A stretch of 64,000 nucleotides of DNA, taken from contig CP136065.1 in NCBI GenBank assembly GCA_032622095.1, positions 111,765,195-111,829,194 on the forward strand. The letters run 5' to 3'. The notes under the pieces were generated by a model, which worked only from the letters and a program-made list of their open reading frames with translations, was not told where the DNA came from and did not search any database. Below are positions 11,351 to 21,958 of this stretch, in pieces (positions within the stretch are counted from its first letter, which is position 1; every line of letters starts with the position of its first letter). Source of the DNA: Siphonodentalium dalli (taxonomy: Eukaryota > Mollusca > Scaphopoda > Gadilida > Siphonodentaliidae). The position numbers were made by a program, and so were the translations under genes.

Positions 11351-12900
11351 TACTACGGGACAACTGTTGGCATACCCTGGGACAGTCAAATGAGGAAATA
11401 GGATACAAGTTGCATGGCTTTTGTTAGCATTTGGGTAGCAACTTGCCCTGTGATGCCGGTCAATTTGTTCCCTGCCTAACGTCGTCAGAGATGGGTGGTT
11501 ATGCCATCGGACTGCACACTTGGCGACCTGGGTTCGACCATCCTGAGAGGTATTCAACCATTTTACTGTTCTCGGGTTGGGATGTGTTCAACTTCTTGCT
11601 TTATAAGTTGTTGCTTCTTTCCATGTTCCATCCAGCTCTTTCATGGTCACGGGCTTTGCTGGAGAATGTCTATAGTCATTCATATCACTAGATTAGTATA
11701 TGACTCTCGCCCTTTCATTTTCCTGACTTTTAAGACGTGTTCTGGACTGGTTCGGGTGCTCGATAGGGTAAATATTTACATCTCGATTTGGGACGCAAGA
11801 ATCAGAGATAAACAAGCATACATGCTTTATCTCCGACCTCGCTGTGTTTCCGTAATAGATACGAATGACATATATTTTGTCTTCAGGTTGCTTTCAGTGC
11901 TAACTCAACGTGGATTTCACTTTTGTTGTCCAGTCATACATAGATGAGTCCATTATCCATGGTTCGACATATGCTCAATTTCAGAACACTGTTGACATGA
12001 GGTCTAGTTCAGCACCCCACTCTGGCTTAATGGGCAACACGACGTATTAGCAGCGTGGAAAAGAAGAACGAAATGGCTTCTGTGATATCGGCCTTTGCGT
12101 CTAATACGTCATTCTTCTTATGGGCTCGGTTGTCGGTACATAATGGTTTTGTTTTCCCTGATAGTGCTTGATTTGCCTAGTGCTCATTTAACATACTAAT
12201 CCAGGTCCTTTGCTGACCTCAGCGATTGCCAATGCAGGATAATGTTGCACCTGTGGGGCAGCATATGAATCGTGTTGGGCACAATTCATAAAGCTGGATG
12301 AAAATTCTTGCCAGATGCTTCTCCTCGTGCGAGATTCATTAGCATTGGGTGTCGGATGCCAGATCATATGATCCGCCCTCTCGATTCGCACTTCGGGCGA
12401 TGGTTGTCTCCGGAACAGGGTCCCATTGGAGGGGCACCCCATCCTTACCAGAAGGGATATCTTGCGCCATCGACTCGTCGGGGACCAGTCAGCAGAGCTC
12501 GAACAGTTGGGGCGCAGTGGCCCTTGGTCTGCTTTTCATTACATACCTGCCGTCGGTTTCTGCTGGTTTTGGGCTTGTGCCACAATCCTGATGCATCGTT
12601 AGTCCAATTTTTGTTTTTGTGGATTTCCACCTTAACGACATTGGAATTTCGGTTCCTGGCTGCCTTTCTGTCATGGATTCAGTAGCCTGTGATTGGTCAG
12701 TTGGGTTTAACTGTGTTGGTGGGCATTTCCACATTTGGGAACGTCATCGGGGGAAAAATGACATGGCTTATTGCATCTTAGTCGGTCATATCTCGAACTC
12801 CAGGCTTCAAACTAAGTTTTCTGCTGTGAAACTCCAATTCTGAGCCCTGTTCTTCATACGGCCTGAGCCTTGCAACGTATGTCTGTGTAATACCCATTCG
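11350..12900. other. Interior of DIRS-like element without clear ORF
   Basis: This GC-richer stretch has many broken frames. I looked for a reverse transcriptase YxDD box and an RNase H core and saw neither. A coding gene may have decayed here. Confidence 0.4.
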
Positions 12901-13140
12901 CTTCCCGGTCAGACTATTGGTCAATGTTACCTCCTCCTTATCGACAATGGCATGTCTCCAAGTAGTTGGTGTCGGGCCCTTTCTTGGGAGCTTGCAGCTG
13001 GTTTTTCATCGTGCTCTCATCGTGTACTGGGACACGGCCCAACCCACTCAAGATTTGGTTCGGGGGTCAGTTCTATTGTTTTTAAGGGGGGTCTTCGTTA
13101 TTACTTGCGGCTTTTGCTGCCTGGGTTAGCCTGTTAGGTG
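12900..13140 (+). pseudogene. Possible tyrosine-recombinase N-terminal remnant
   Basis: At 12928-12966 the frame reads YLLLIDNGMSPSS, like the core-binding domain motif (L-x-D-x-G-x-S/A-x-S-T-I) of tyrosine recombinases. About 45 bp further, in another frame (13008-13073), HRALIVYWDTAQPTQDLVRG resembles the following H-x-x-x-G-x-x-x-P-T-x-x-x-x-V-x-x segment. The position just upstream of the internal complementary region is where DIRS elements place this gene. The catalytic R, H, R and Y region is not visible, so this stays tentative. Confidence 0.35.
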
Positions 13141-13251
13141 CGGTATTAGTATTTAGCCATCCCTGGGTTTATAATACCCGGCTGGGGATTTCTTGTCAAC
13201 AGGTATTTTTCTATTTCCATTTCCTTAGAACATGGATGCTTCTTCCCTTTC

Positions 13252-13276
13252 GGGGGGGGGGGGGGGGGGGGGGGGG
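13252..13276 (+). repeat. Poly-G tract, 25 G
   Basis: An uninterrupted G run directly after TTCCCTTTC. Length in the assembly is probably unreliable. It is able to form quadruplex structures. Confidence 0.95.
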
Positions 13277-13498
13277 TGTTGTGTTACCCGTACCTTTCCA
13301 GGCAAGTACTCGGCTGATACATTATTAGCCCTAAGTTCGGATGCGAATGTCGTATCCATCTCCATGTCTTCTGAAGCTATTTACTTTACTTGCAGGGGTC
13401 TTAAACTCTTAAGTGGCCACTTTTTGTTCGTTTGAGCTTGCTGACAGGTATTAGTTTTAGGATGGAATATTACATTGGCTTATGGTCCTATTTTGCAT

Positions 13499-13567
13499 GT
13501 GTGTATATATATATATATGTATATACATATATATCTATATGTCTGTGCATGTATATGTATATATTGT
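13499..13567. repeat. TA/TG-rich microsatellite
   Basis: Imperfect TG, TA and ATGT repeats, inside the DIRS-like element just upstream of the internal complementary region. Confidence 0.85.
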
Positions 13568-13658
13568 AGGTTATCAGGTCAATCCAGTTCTTTGATTCAG
13601 ATGCATAGCAGTGTTTTTGTTTCCTCATGGCCTCCACCTGTTAGAAAATTCCATGCTT

Positions 13659-13757
13659 TACCATATAGTTCAGTGGGCAAGATACCTTTGACGGAGATAC
13701 AATATTTTCCTAAATAAGTAAAATATATATCTCCTAGAAGTATCTTGCCCACTGAAC
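13659..13757 (-). repeat. Internal complementary region of DIRS-like element
   Basis: Positions 13659-13698 are the reverse complement of the element's first 40 bases; 13699-13757 are the reverse complement of its last 59 bases. The two halves abut exactly at the element's termini, so the block is a complement of the circle junction. Confidence 0.85.
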
Positions 13758-13813
13758 GCTGAGCTCCCTCCCAGGGTTTCACACCCACCCCGCTCACGAG
13801 GAATGTCCTACTG

Positions 13814-14025
13814 GGGATAAAAAATATGGCGATTACTTCACTACGTGTCAGAAATCACGTGATTACACGGGTCATGAACATGACAGAGGATATGTACCAT
13901 AGAATTTCGTACCGTTTTTTCAACTCAGAGAGTTAACCCCTCCTACTTGGGATAATATACCATATAGTTCAGTGGGCAAGATACTTCTAGGAGATATATA
14001 TTTTACTTATTTAGGAAAATATTGT
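13814..14025 (-). repeat. Right inverted terminal repeat of DIRS-like element
   Basis: Mirror of 8157-8342 plus a 30-bp outer extension (13996-14025) ending GGAAAATATTGT. The extension is also represented in the internal complementary region, confirming that it belongs to the element. Confidence 0.85.
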
Positions 14026-14694
14026 TTTTTCCACACAACTTCAAAATAAATTAATTCTTCTTGTATTTTTCATGTTTGTTTGCATCTTCCAAACAGTCTC
14101 TTTGAAAAACTATTGGATGTACATCTATAGATTTGTGGATTATATTTCATTTCTATGATAATGCGGCATGGTGTAATAAACCAAATATGGAGTCCATTCC
14201 TGGTGCAGTAAATGTTTGTGAGAATCTTAGTAATCAGAAATAGTTATAAATACAACAAGATGCAAAAAAATCATCAGTCATGAATATAGTTGACTGATAA
14301 AAACTTGAAGATGATGTCTCCTATATTGCGATGAGTATAATTAATTATGGATATATCGCCTGTATTCAGTTTGGCAACATTATTTGTGTTTGACAATGTG
14401 TGGGAAAATTTTCAACATGTCGTTGACCTCTGATCTGTGAAGTTATCTGTTGCATCATTTAACAATGAAATCGTGCATAGTCTACACCACGATCAAATGA
14501 AATGGAGGGGATCCCATCAATACAGAAACTAATTTGAATCCACAAATCTAGAGACATACATCGAATATGATCAGTTGGAAACATCAATAAATATAGAGTA
14601 GAACATTTTATAGTGACGTCACATGTTGCCGTGAAAAAATTCCTATTCTCATCATTCGCTGATGCCCTAATGTAATTATCCTATTTAACCCTTC

Positions 14695-14884
14695 GGTGAC
14701 TGGAGTTTCCTGAAATTTTGTGAAAACCCTGTGCCTAACAATATTTATCTTGACCTTGTAAGCCAGTGCATTATCATATATATGTGAGACTCCCTATGGG
14801 AGACTGGCATATATAAGAGAATGCACTGGCACAGGATCTTTAATGTTGCACCAGTGCACCTCCTGTCTGTCATGAAGGGATAAA
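14695..14884. mobile_element. MITE, family C (piggyBac-like ends)
   Basis: Begins TTAACCCTTCGGTGACTGGAG and ends CATGAAGGGATAA. The centre is a hairpin, AGCCAGTGCATT..CATATATATG, closed by GAGACTCCCTATGGGAGACT. Related fragments lie near 39510, 42385, 43469, 57490, 60785 and 62040. Confidence 0.75.
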
Positions 14885-16998
14885 TACATTACCTTTCTGG
14901 ACAGGGTTGGTGCTGGACAAAAATTATCTCTTGCCAAAAGTTTTGCCAAATGAAATTATTTTTTGCCAAATTAAAAAAATATTTACAAAATTTAATTGCG
15001 TGTATAATTGGGGAAATTATCGTGTTTTTATCTTTGTTATATACTGTAAAAACTAACACAGGTAAAATGAGCTACTAGAAAAGCAAGTTAGTATTATTAA
15101 TAATTATCAAAGTAGCAATAAATACCTATTAAAGTGACACCTGCCTGGAAACTACGTTTAATGTTGCTACACAGTCATCAGCATACATATTATTTCACCT
15201 TGTATTACTGCTGAAATCAACGAGCCATAAATTAATCCACATTCTGCTGATTAACCTATTGTCTTACACTCGCTGGTAATATAACGCTGAGCTGACATCA
15301 TAAATGTGTGTTATATAATGTCACCATTAATATGCAAAGGGAGGATTAATTGTCAAAACAAATTAATAACTGCCTTTTGCAGTATCTTCATTGAGATCAT
15401 GTTACAAAGTACTTTCAATAGCCTCAATGAAAAATTTACAGAAGATTGCTTTTTTCCAACTCACATTTTAACCACGGTCGATTAGCTGTTTGATGAAAGT
15501 TTGAGAACTAAAGAAGAATAAATGTTGACATAACATTGCTGACTGCACTACATGTAAATTGATAGATTTCTTGTTTTGGGTTCCCATTGTATTGTCTATT
15601 ATTTGGCACACATAACGAACATCCCATGCTCAATGATGTTTTATGACTACATAGTTCACATTCCATAATTAAAACTCACTTGCCAAAATGTTCTGCAAAT
15701 TAAATGGGTGTAATTATACTACCAGAAACCTCAGATGTTGGCTCTTCTTCCCTGTTTGTATCTGTAACTTTGTGTAAATTGTGTACTATAAAACTTGAAA
15801 GGATGAATAGTGTGGATAATACATTTGTTTATAAGCCTATTAGTATAGAGGTTACAATGTGAGGAAACTTTTGATGAGTTTGGTGGATGCCTAAATTAGT
15901 TATTTCAGTTTGAACACTAAACATATGAAAACACGCTACTTTTCATTGATCAAAGCATGTAAAATAGCAGAAAATAGCGTTTGATTCATATTTTAAAATT
16001 AATTTAACGTAATAATTTAAAGGGAGACTGTGTCTATATTTACAGTATTTGAGCAAATTGTTTAATCTGAATTAACAACAAGAACATTAAAAATATGCCA
16101 TGTGTGAGAGTCGATGGAATGGACATTGCTTTGCAAGAAAATGTGTTTGTAGATCAAAATATATCAACTTACACTTTGATTTGAGTACTATGTTCAAATC
16201 TCTCAATTATAGCAATTTACAGACGAAAAAAAAACTGGAATACGATCGACAAAGAGATCTTCTGATTCTTCTCATACTATTTCCAGATGAATGTGTCAAA
16301 TAAAATGTTAGATTTCACCAGATATTAATAATTTTTTTTATAAATCATCTGATTTCTTGAATTTGATGTCACATATTTCGTCATATACATATTTTGAATT
16401 GTCCCAACCCACTGTCCTTTATGTAATTGTGGTTATGTTGCAAAACTTGAAACTTGAAAATTCTAATATATCCTAATGTAGTTTTTGGCTCGAGTCATAA
16501 ATTCTATTTAATATAATTTTCATGTTGATATCTGCAGTTCTTTTGAGTAAGGAAGTGTATTCAGCATATATCCTCAACTGAAGTCAGTCTGTTTGTAGAA
16601 CTTTTCACATTACGCGAATATTTGAAATATTTTCTTCGCGATCGAAACCAAATTTTGTATATGAGCTTCTCAGCCCAAAATACAGATCAAGTTCGAATAT
16701 GGGTTTGATTCAAGTTTTTTTTTAGTTATCGCCCTGTTTGAGTTAGAATTCACACACCGGTATAAGACCATTCATGAGAAGTTTTGTCTGACAGATATTG
16801 ACATCATAAGAGGTAGTTAATCCATGTTTTATCTGTTTGTTACTAACTGCCTGGAAACTCAAAAGATCAGCTTTGATTAAAGAATGTTATCTTTTCTACT
16901 TTCAGAATCATTGATCAAAAGTTGTAAATAGAAAAGAATACTCTAAATTATATATATAAACAAATACCTTTATCATTGTGACATTGTCTTCATAATGC
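14885..16998. other. Non-coding AT-rich stretch
   Basis: About 2.1 kb in which I see no exon, hairpin or tandem array. If the spectrin pseudogene once had more 5' exons they are not recognisable here. Confidence 0.45.
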
Positions 16999-17152
16999 TT
17001 AACCCTTTCAGTGCCAAGTCCGATTTTTGTATCAACACATATTTGAGCTGTTTCCATCAATGTATCACATTATTATAATCAATCAATTTGAAAAATGATC
17101 AAGGAAATATATGGGTTGATACAAAAATCAGACTTGGCACTGAAAGGGTTAA
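16999..17152. mobile_element. piggyBac-type MITE, family B
   Basis: Arms TTAACCCTTTCAGTGCCAAG and CTTGGCACTGAAAGGGTTAA, continuing inward as TCCGATTTTTGTATCAAC. It is bounded by TTAA on both sides, the piggyBac target. Other copies are at 47102 and 50305. Confidence 0.9.
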
Positions 17153-17222
17153 ATGTGTTGTGATTGGTGCTGATTGTTTTGTGAGACAAACATTGATTTC
17201 TGAATTTTGTTATGATTTTCAG

Positions 17223-17362
17223 GCCAAAATTCAGAAACACCAAGCTTTTAAGGCCGAGGTTGCTGCTCACACTATGTTATTGTTGGAACACCAAGGCCGA
17301 GGTTGCTGCTCACACTATGCTATTGTTGGAACAGAAATGATTTTGCCAAACAGATCATAACG
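17223..17362 (+). pseudogene. Alpha-spectrin exon remnant 1
   Basis: Acceptor TGTTATGATTTTCAG precedes AKIQKHQAFKAEVAAHT, a close match to the KxQKHQAFEAEVxA helix of an alpha-spectrin repeat. A 42-bp piece (CCGAGGTTGCTGCTCACACT onward) is then tandemly duplicated within the exon. After it the frame gives AIVGTEMI, the next conserved stretch. The block ends at a possible donor, ACG/GTCAGT, and a TAA falls just before it. The duplication and stop indicate a non-functional copy. Confidence 0.75.
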
Positions 17363-17717
17363 GTCAGTATTAGTACACAACATATTTATTTGAAATATTA
17401 TTGCATGCGTCTATTTAAATTTTCATAAATTTTGCTTTCTTTCAGGAAATTTCTGTAGTATTTATTATCTATTGATACATAACTATTCATTGGAAATGGA
17501 AATAGGTTAGCTAAAATTAAAAATTTATTTTATTAAAAATATGTTATGGTAATCCAGTTGAACCAAAATGCATCAGGACCAACTAATTTGTTATGATCAT
17601 TGTGTACCCCGAGATCTGCATCTTCACTATAATTTTTAAAATATCAATATTTTCTAAATCTTCTGAATAACACAATGTTTGAATTTTATTGTTGTTTTAC
17701 ATTTGATGTATTTATTT

Positions 17718-17870
17718 AAGGAATAATCTCGGTTTCCTAATGTAATTACACAGTCTAAAGGCATATGCCGAATCACAAACCTATAAATCGCGAAGCGATT
17801 TATAAGAGTTTGTGATTCGGCATATGCCTTTAGACTGTGTAATTACATTAGGAAACCGAGATTATTCCTT
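17718..17870. mobile_element. Perfect palindromic MITE, family D
   Basis: The two arms (AAGGAATAATCTCGGTTTCC inward) are perfect or nearly perfect complements, meeting at ATAAATCGCGAAGCGATTTAT. The near-identity of the arms suggests a recent origin or gene conversion. A decayed relative is at 7594-7728. Confidence 0.9.
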
Positions 17871-18411
17871 ATAATTATGCCATCGATTGTTAAATATTGA
17901 TTTTAAAGACATATTCGCCCTTAAAATACGATTGAAACAAGGAACTATATGTTCTCAAATAACAGACAAGACTTGAGCCGAAATCAACTCGCTGCATTCC
18001 CGTCCGAATAATATCGATCGATCTGCAGATCTGTAGATCGAGTGGGTTTTTCCCGAACGTATGTCAAGGATGAAACAAAACATTAATAAACTTTTGATCA
18101 AAATTAAACATTATTAGCAGAATTTTGGAAGAGGAAAATATACACTTAGTCTCCATGTCAACTGGGAATCATGAACATGCGATCAAAAAGTTTAGTGAGA
18201 ATTTTCTTACAGGAATCCTATCTATCGGCAGTGAGCCAAATACTTTTCAATTTTCGATTTTTCGCAGTCATTTTGTGTCATTGTGATTTTACCGAGAAAC
18301 AAGTTTTCAGAAGAATTAAATCATCATGGCATTTAAGGAATTTTAAGATGATTTATTTTTCAAAAACTAATATATTTGGTAAAATTTAAAGTGATTATTT
18401 ATAAATCGCTT

Positions 18412-18985
18412 GTGTCCAGATAATGGAGACACGTAAACCTTTGTAACACTTTTTAACATATCGGTACACTGAGACGAGTAGAAGAAATATCCTGCACAGG
18501 AACGTTACATTATTTGTAACACCAATAAACGAGTGGTCTCTGTGGATCTCAGAAATCATGTGTATAGCGGTCGCGTTGTAAATATAAAAGGCCGATGACT
18601 TCTCTGATCGATAGGTCACGGTCCTTCCCCCATTACAACATTTGTCTAGGTATGTTGTTGTTGTGCAGTACGCTGTCCGATCGGGTGCGGACATTAATGT
18701 GTCCAGATAATGGAGACACGTAAACCTTTGTAACACTTTTTAACATATCGGTACACTGAGACGAGTAGAAGAAATATCCTGCACAGGAACGTTACATTAT
18801 TTGTAACACCAATCAACGAGTGGTCTCTGTGGATCTCAGAAATCATGTGTATAGCGGTCGCGTTGTAAATATAAAAGGCCGATGACTTCTCTGATCGATA
18901 GGTCACGGTCCTTCCCCCATTACAACATTTGTCTAGGTATGTTGTTGTTGTGCAGTACGCTGTCCGATCGGGTGCGGACATTAAT
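18412..18985. repeat. Two tandem 287-bp repeats
   Basis: 18412-18698 and 18699-18985 differ at one visible base (AATAAACG versus AATCAACG). Each contains CACTGAGACGAG, TATTTGTAACACC, GGTCTCTGTGGATCTCAG and GTGCGGACATTAAT. The antisense frames across them are byproducts of the repeat. Confidence 0.9.
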
Positions 18986-19144
18986 GGTTGACGGGTGTAC
19001 ACGCCTCGGTGTGTGCACGATAAAGAACGCTACTGGAGTCACCACAGGGTTATAAAGTTACTCGGCCGTGGTAGCACCTGCACCGGCTCATAATTGTCAG
19101 TAAATGACAGCGAGCTGTAACGTGAAGAAGACACGCTTTGTGTG

Positions 19145-19216
19145 ATAACCAAAGTTAAGCAACGTCGGGCGCGGTTATTCCATGGATGTGTGACCGGCTT
19201 GGGATTCCGGGTGCTA
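19145..19216 (+). pseudogene. 5S rRNA-derived segment
   Basis: The run AAAGTTAAGCAACGTCGGGC, then CGGTTATTCCATGGATG, then GTGACCGGCTTGGGATTCCGGGTG matches the internal-promoter half of animal 5S rRNA (box A, intermediate element, box C) with several substitutions. The 5' half of 5S (GCCTACGGCC start) is not seen. It sits in a repeat-rich block with a downstream TC tract. A 5S-headed SINE or a 5S pseudogene both fit. Confidence 0.7.
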
Positions 19217-19240
19217 CCAACTTTCGGTGCGACTCCCACA

Positions 19241-19263
19241 CTTCTCTCTCTCTCTCTCTCTCT
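19241..19263. repeat. (TC)n microsatellite
   Basis: About ten uninterrupted TC units just downstream of the 5S-derived segment. Confidence 0.9.
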
Positions 19264-19279
19264 CGTTCTGTTGCACATG

Positions 19280-19760
19280 TAACATAATGCTTCGTAACAA
19301 TTTATCGCTACACTGAGACGAGTTGAAACAATATACTGCAGTTTTCTCACAGGGACTTTATATTATTTGTAACACAGTCCTGTCTACGAGCGGTCACTGT
19401 GGATCTCTGAAATCATATAACGATTCGTAACACTTTGTAACATATCGCTGCATTGAGATCAGTTTTAATAATATGCTGCGTTTTTTTGGGGGGGGGGGGG
19501 GGGACTTAATATAATTTGTAAAATGTACCGGTAACGCTTCATAACACTTTGCAACATATCGCTACAATAAAAGGAGGTGAAGAAACATTGAATGCTGCAT
19601 ATTTTTTTTTACGGGGACTTTGTAAGTTTCAGTTTGTAGGGCCAGTCTCTGTGGAATCTCAGAAATCATGAAACGCTTTGTAACATATCCTTACACTGAG
19701 ACGAAGGGAAAAAATATGTTGCAGTTTTCTCATGGTACTGGTACAATGTTTGGGGACATC
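19280..19760. repeat. Degenerate array related to the 287-bp repeats
   Basis: Four diverged units share a core about (T)CGTAACAC/TTTGTAACATATCGCTACACTGAGACGAG, then ATGCTGCAGTTTTC, then GGGACTTTATATTATTTG. A G tract (19488-19503) interrupts one unit. The 287-bp pair upstream appears to be a recent amplification of the same sequence. Confidence 0.7.
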
Positions 19761-20453
19761 TGTAAACAGTAATTAAAAATTTCATCCTATAATATAAATT
19801 GTAGTGCCCAGAATATAACCACTAAATTTAATACTCTTACCTAAGTAACAAAGTTACCACAGGAGCTTGGAACTTTATCAATAACTGCCTTATGCTAATT
19901 AGGATTTTTTTTGGCACAGCATTATGGTCAAAAAAATTGTAATTAGGCTAATTAATGCAATTATTAATCAAGTTCCACACTCCTGTGGTCTTACAAAATG
20001 ACAAGTGGTGCCTGCTGGGAAAATGTAAATAAAATTATAAATGAAACGAAAACTAAAAAGTTGTGTATGTTTAGTCATGCATTTCGTAACGAAACGTCGC
20101 AAATACGTCCAAATTTACACTCTGTAAACAGCTTGGGAATGTTTATTATATTGGGTCATTGTCTTCATTTGGATAGTTATTTATTATTCTTTTATTAGCT
20201 TTCATAGCGTTAGTGAAAAAAAATGTGTACTGCGAAGCTAGTGCGAATAAAATAGCGTCCTTAGTTACTATGCAACGGACTACAAATATCATTGCGCGCA
20301 AGTACTTTTGGGTCGTTTTTGTTGCACTGATAAAATCTCGACCTAATGTAATTATCCGATATAATTACATTAGCTTTGATAAACTCAACGGCAATTTACT
20401 ATAGAAAATGAAGTGGGTGTAATTATCATGTAATTACTATGTTCTGATTTTAG
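19761..20453. other. Non-coding stretch with a small palindrome
   Basis: No gene seen. A 31-bp palindrome, CTAATGTAATTATCCGATATAATTACATTAG, spans about 20344-20374 and shares its arm with family D MITEs. Confidence 0.45.
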
Positions 20454-20673
20454 GAAAGACTTGATGAACTGCATCGATTATGGGCTCTGCTTTTTTCCAA
20501 GCTATCAGAAAAGGGCCAGAAACTTCAGCATATACCTTGTACAGTTTTCTGGGAATGTAAAGAAGTGATGTTCAGGATAAGCAACAAGGAAGCATTCGTA
20601 TCTTCTGATGAGTTCAGTCAGGATCTCGAGCATGTTGAAAGTTCCGCAGAAGAAATTAGATGAGTTTCAAAAG
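20454..20673 (+). pseudogene. Alpha-spectrin exon remnant 2
   Basis: Acceptor CTGATTTTAG, then ERLDELHRLWALLFSKLSEK, then after a disturbed stretch ECKEVMFRISNKEAFVSS and DEFSQDLEHVE. This is the classic alpha-spectrin string LHRxWxLLLEKxxEKGxKL followed by NDKEAxVTSEExGQDLEHVE. Between KLQ and ECKEV the expected LVQFL is in another frame (compensating indels). After HVE an extra base shifts the continuation VPQKKLDEFQK, so the original frame hits TGA. The donor is weak (AAAAG/GTCAGA). Confidence 0.85.
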
Positions 20674-21381
20674 GTCAGATTCTTAAAATAGCAATCATTG
20701 ACATCCAGAAAAGAATTTGCTAATTTTAAAAAGACAACTAGAATATATCAGCTTTTTTAAGAATATACTTATAGTTTGTACTAACATCTGTATGAAGACT
20801 TGTAATCAGTGCTAGATACTGCTGCTGTTTTAGTGTATTACAAGTAGATGTGTCCAGAAATATAACTGTCAAAAATTCTACATTAAACCTAGCCATTGTT
20901 ATTTAGGGATAACTGATATGGAAAATTTAGTAATCATTACTACATTAGGCTTTTGTCACTTTTGCATGCACTTTTTCTCATTAGAACAAAAGCCACAGTT
21001 TAGTCCAACTATATATTTTGAGAACTACGGAATATATCCTTTATAGACTCAAAAACAGCTGGACCGATGAAATTTGATACCAAGGTGCAACACGTGTGTC
21101 TTGGAAACTGTTGCAAATGCTTTTTCGAACAAAGCCATGGGACGAACCACGCCAGGGCGGACTTAAATTTTTACGATCATTTTGGTTTCTGGATGATAGC
21201 TTTACTTTTAGTTATCTGATTGTTTTTAAATTCAACTGAATCTCTTGATATTTGGTACATGGTTCAAATTTCAGAAGACAAAGGCCAAGTTTGAATTTGG
21301 TCATGGGCCGATGAGTTTACTAAAAAGCCACCTTTTCAGGAAACACGTGTCTTTTATTTCTGATCCTCTTTGATATTGCAG

Positions 21382-21462
21382 GATGTGCAAAATCACGAGG
21401 ACAAAGTGACAGAAATTAACAATTTGGCAGAATCCCTCATCAGTGATAAGCACCCTGAAGAG
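21382..21462 (+). pseudogene. Alpha-spectrin exon remnant 3
   Basis: An 81-bp block with acceptor TGATATTGCAG and donor GAAGAG/GTAACC. It encodes DVQNHEDKVTEINNLAESLI then SDKHPEE, the direct continuation of remnant 2 in alpha-spectrin (AAHExRVNEVNxxAxKLIxExHPEE). This piece is intact in frame, but remnants 2, 4 and 5 are not. Confidence 0.85.
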
Positions 21463-21630
21463 GTAACCATCTGACAGAGGTAAGAGGTAAATACTGTATT
21501 TGTCTCCCAAAAATAACTTCTGGGAACCTATAGAAATTTGCCAGTGTCCAGCAGACCATGTTCCAAATGGTTTTCGAATGCGATCTCCAGATCTAATCAA
21601 TGAAATAAAATTTTATTATATGCTTCCCCA

Positions 21631-21958
21631 TTAACCCTTTGGAGAGTATCTGTAACGTCATATACATGACGTCATGAGTAAATTTAACATCGTCATAGCA
21701 ATAATTATTAACAAGTTCGGGTAAAAAGTCCAATAATTTATGTGAATTTTTTGTTAACATGTGTAATCATAATCGATTGCACTTATACATTTGGGACATT
21801 ATATTAATCAAAATAAGTCCTATACAAATCATTTATAAATCATATGATTTATTGAAGTTATGTCTACATAAAATAACACTACCTGAAATGACATATATGT
21901 CGTTCTACTCCTCAACCGATAGACGACATATATGTCGTTCTACTCGCCAAAGGGTTAA
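21631..21958. mobile_element. piggyBac-type MITE, 328 bp
   Basis: Begins TTAACCCTTTGGAGAGTA and ends TACTCGCCAAAGGGTTAA. Subterminal motifs CATATACATGACGTCATG and two copies of GACATATATGTCGTTCTACTC lie inside the ends. TTAA flanks and CCCTTTG termini fit piggyBac. Confidence 0.85.

Larger units (their letters stand above)
8157..14025 (+). mobile_element. DIRS-like retroelement, 5,869 bp
   Basis: The element has inverted terminal repeats (left 8157-8342, right 13814-14025). It also has an internal complementary region at 13659-13757 that is the reverse complement of the right end joined to the left end. That trio is diagnostic of DIRS elements, tyrosine-recombinase retrotransposons that replicate through a circular intermediate. 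The right repeat has a 30-bp extension absent from the left, also DIRS-like. Comparison with the duplicate at 6029-6352 shows insertion between GTAAG and TTTTT with no target-site duplication (one T is ambiguous), as expected for recombinase integration. The interior is GC-richer and carries only broken frames, so the copy appears inactive or non-autonomous. Orientation is taken from the internal complementary region lying near the right end. Confidence 0.8.

Noticed and set aside
11237-11557. 106-codon antisense frame in the DIRS-like element
   Set aside because: It spans one of the three internal repeats and shares a short peptide with another antisense frame only because the DNA is repeated.
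18395-19002. Two near-identical antisense frames of about 100 codons
   Set aside because: They are produced by the 287-bp tandem repeat; no start context, splice signal or domain.
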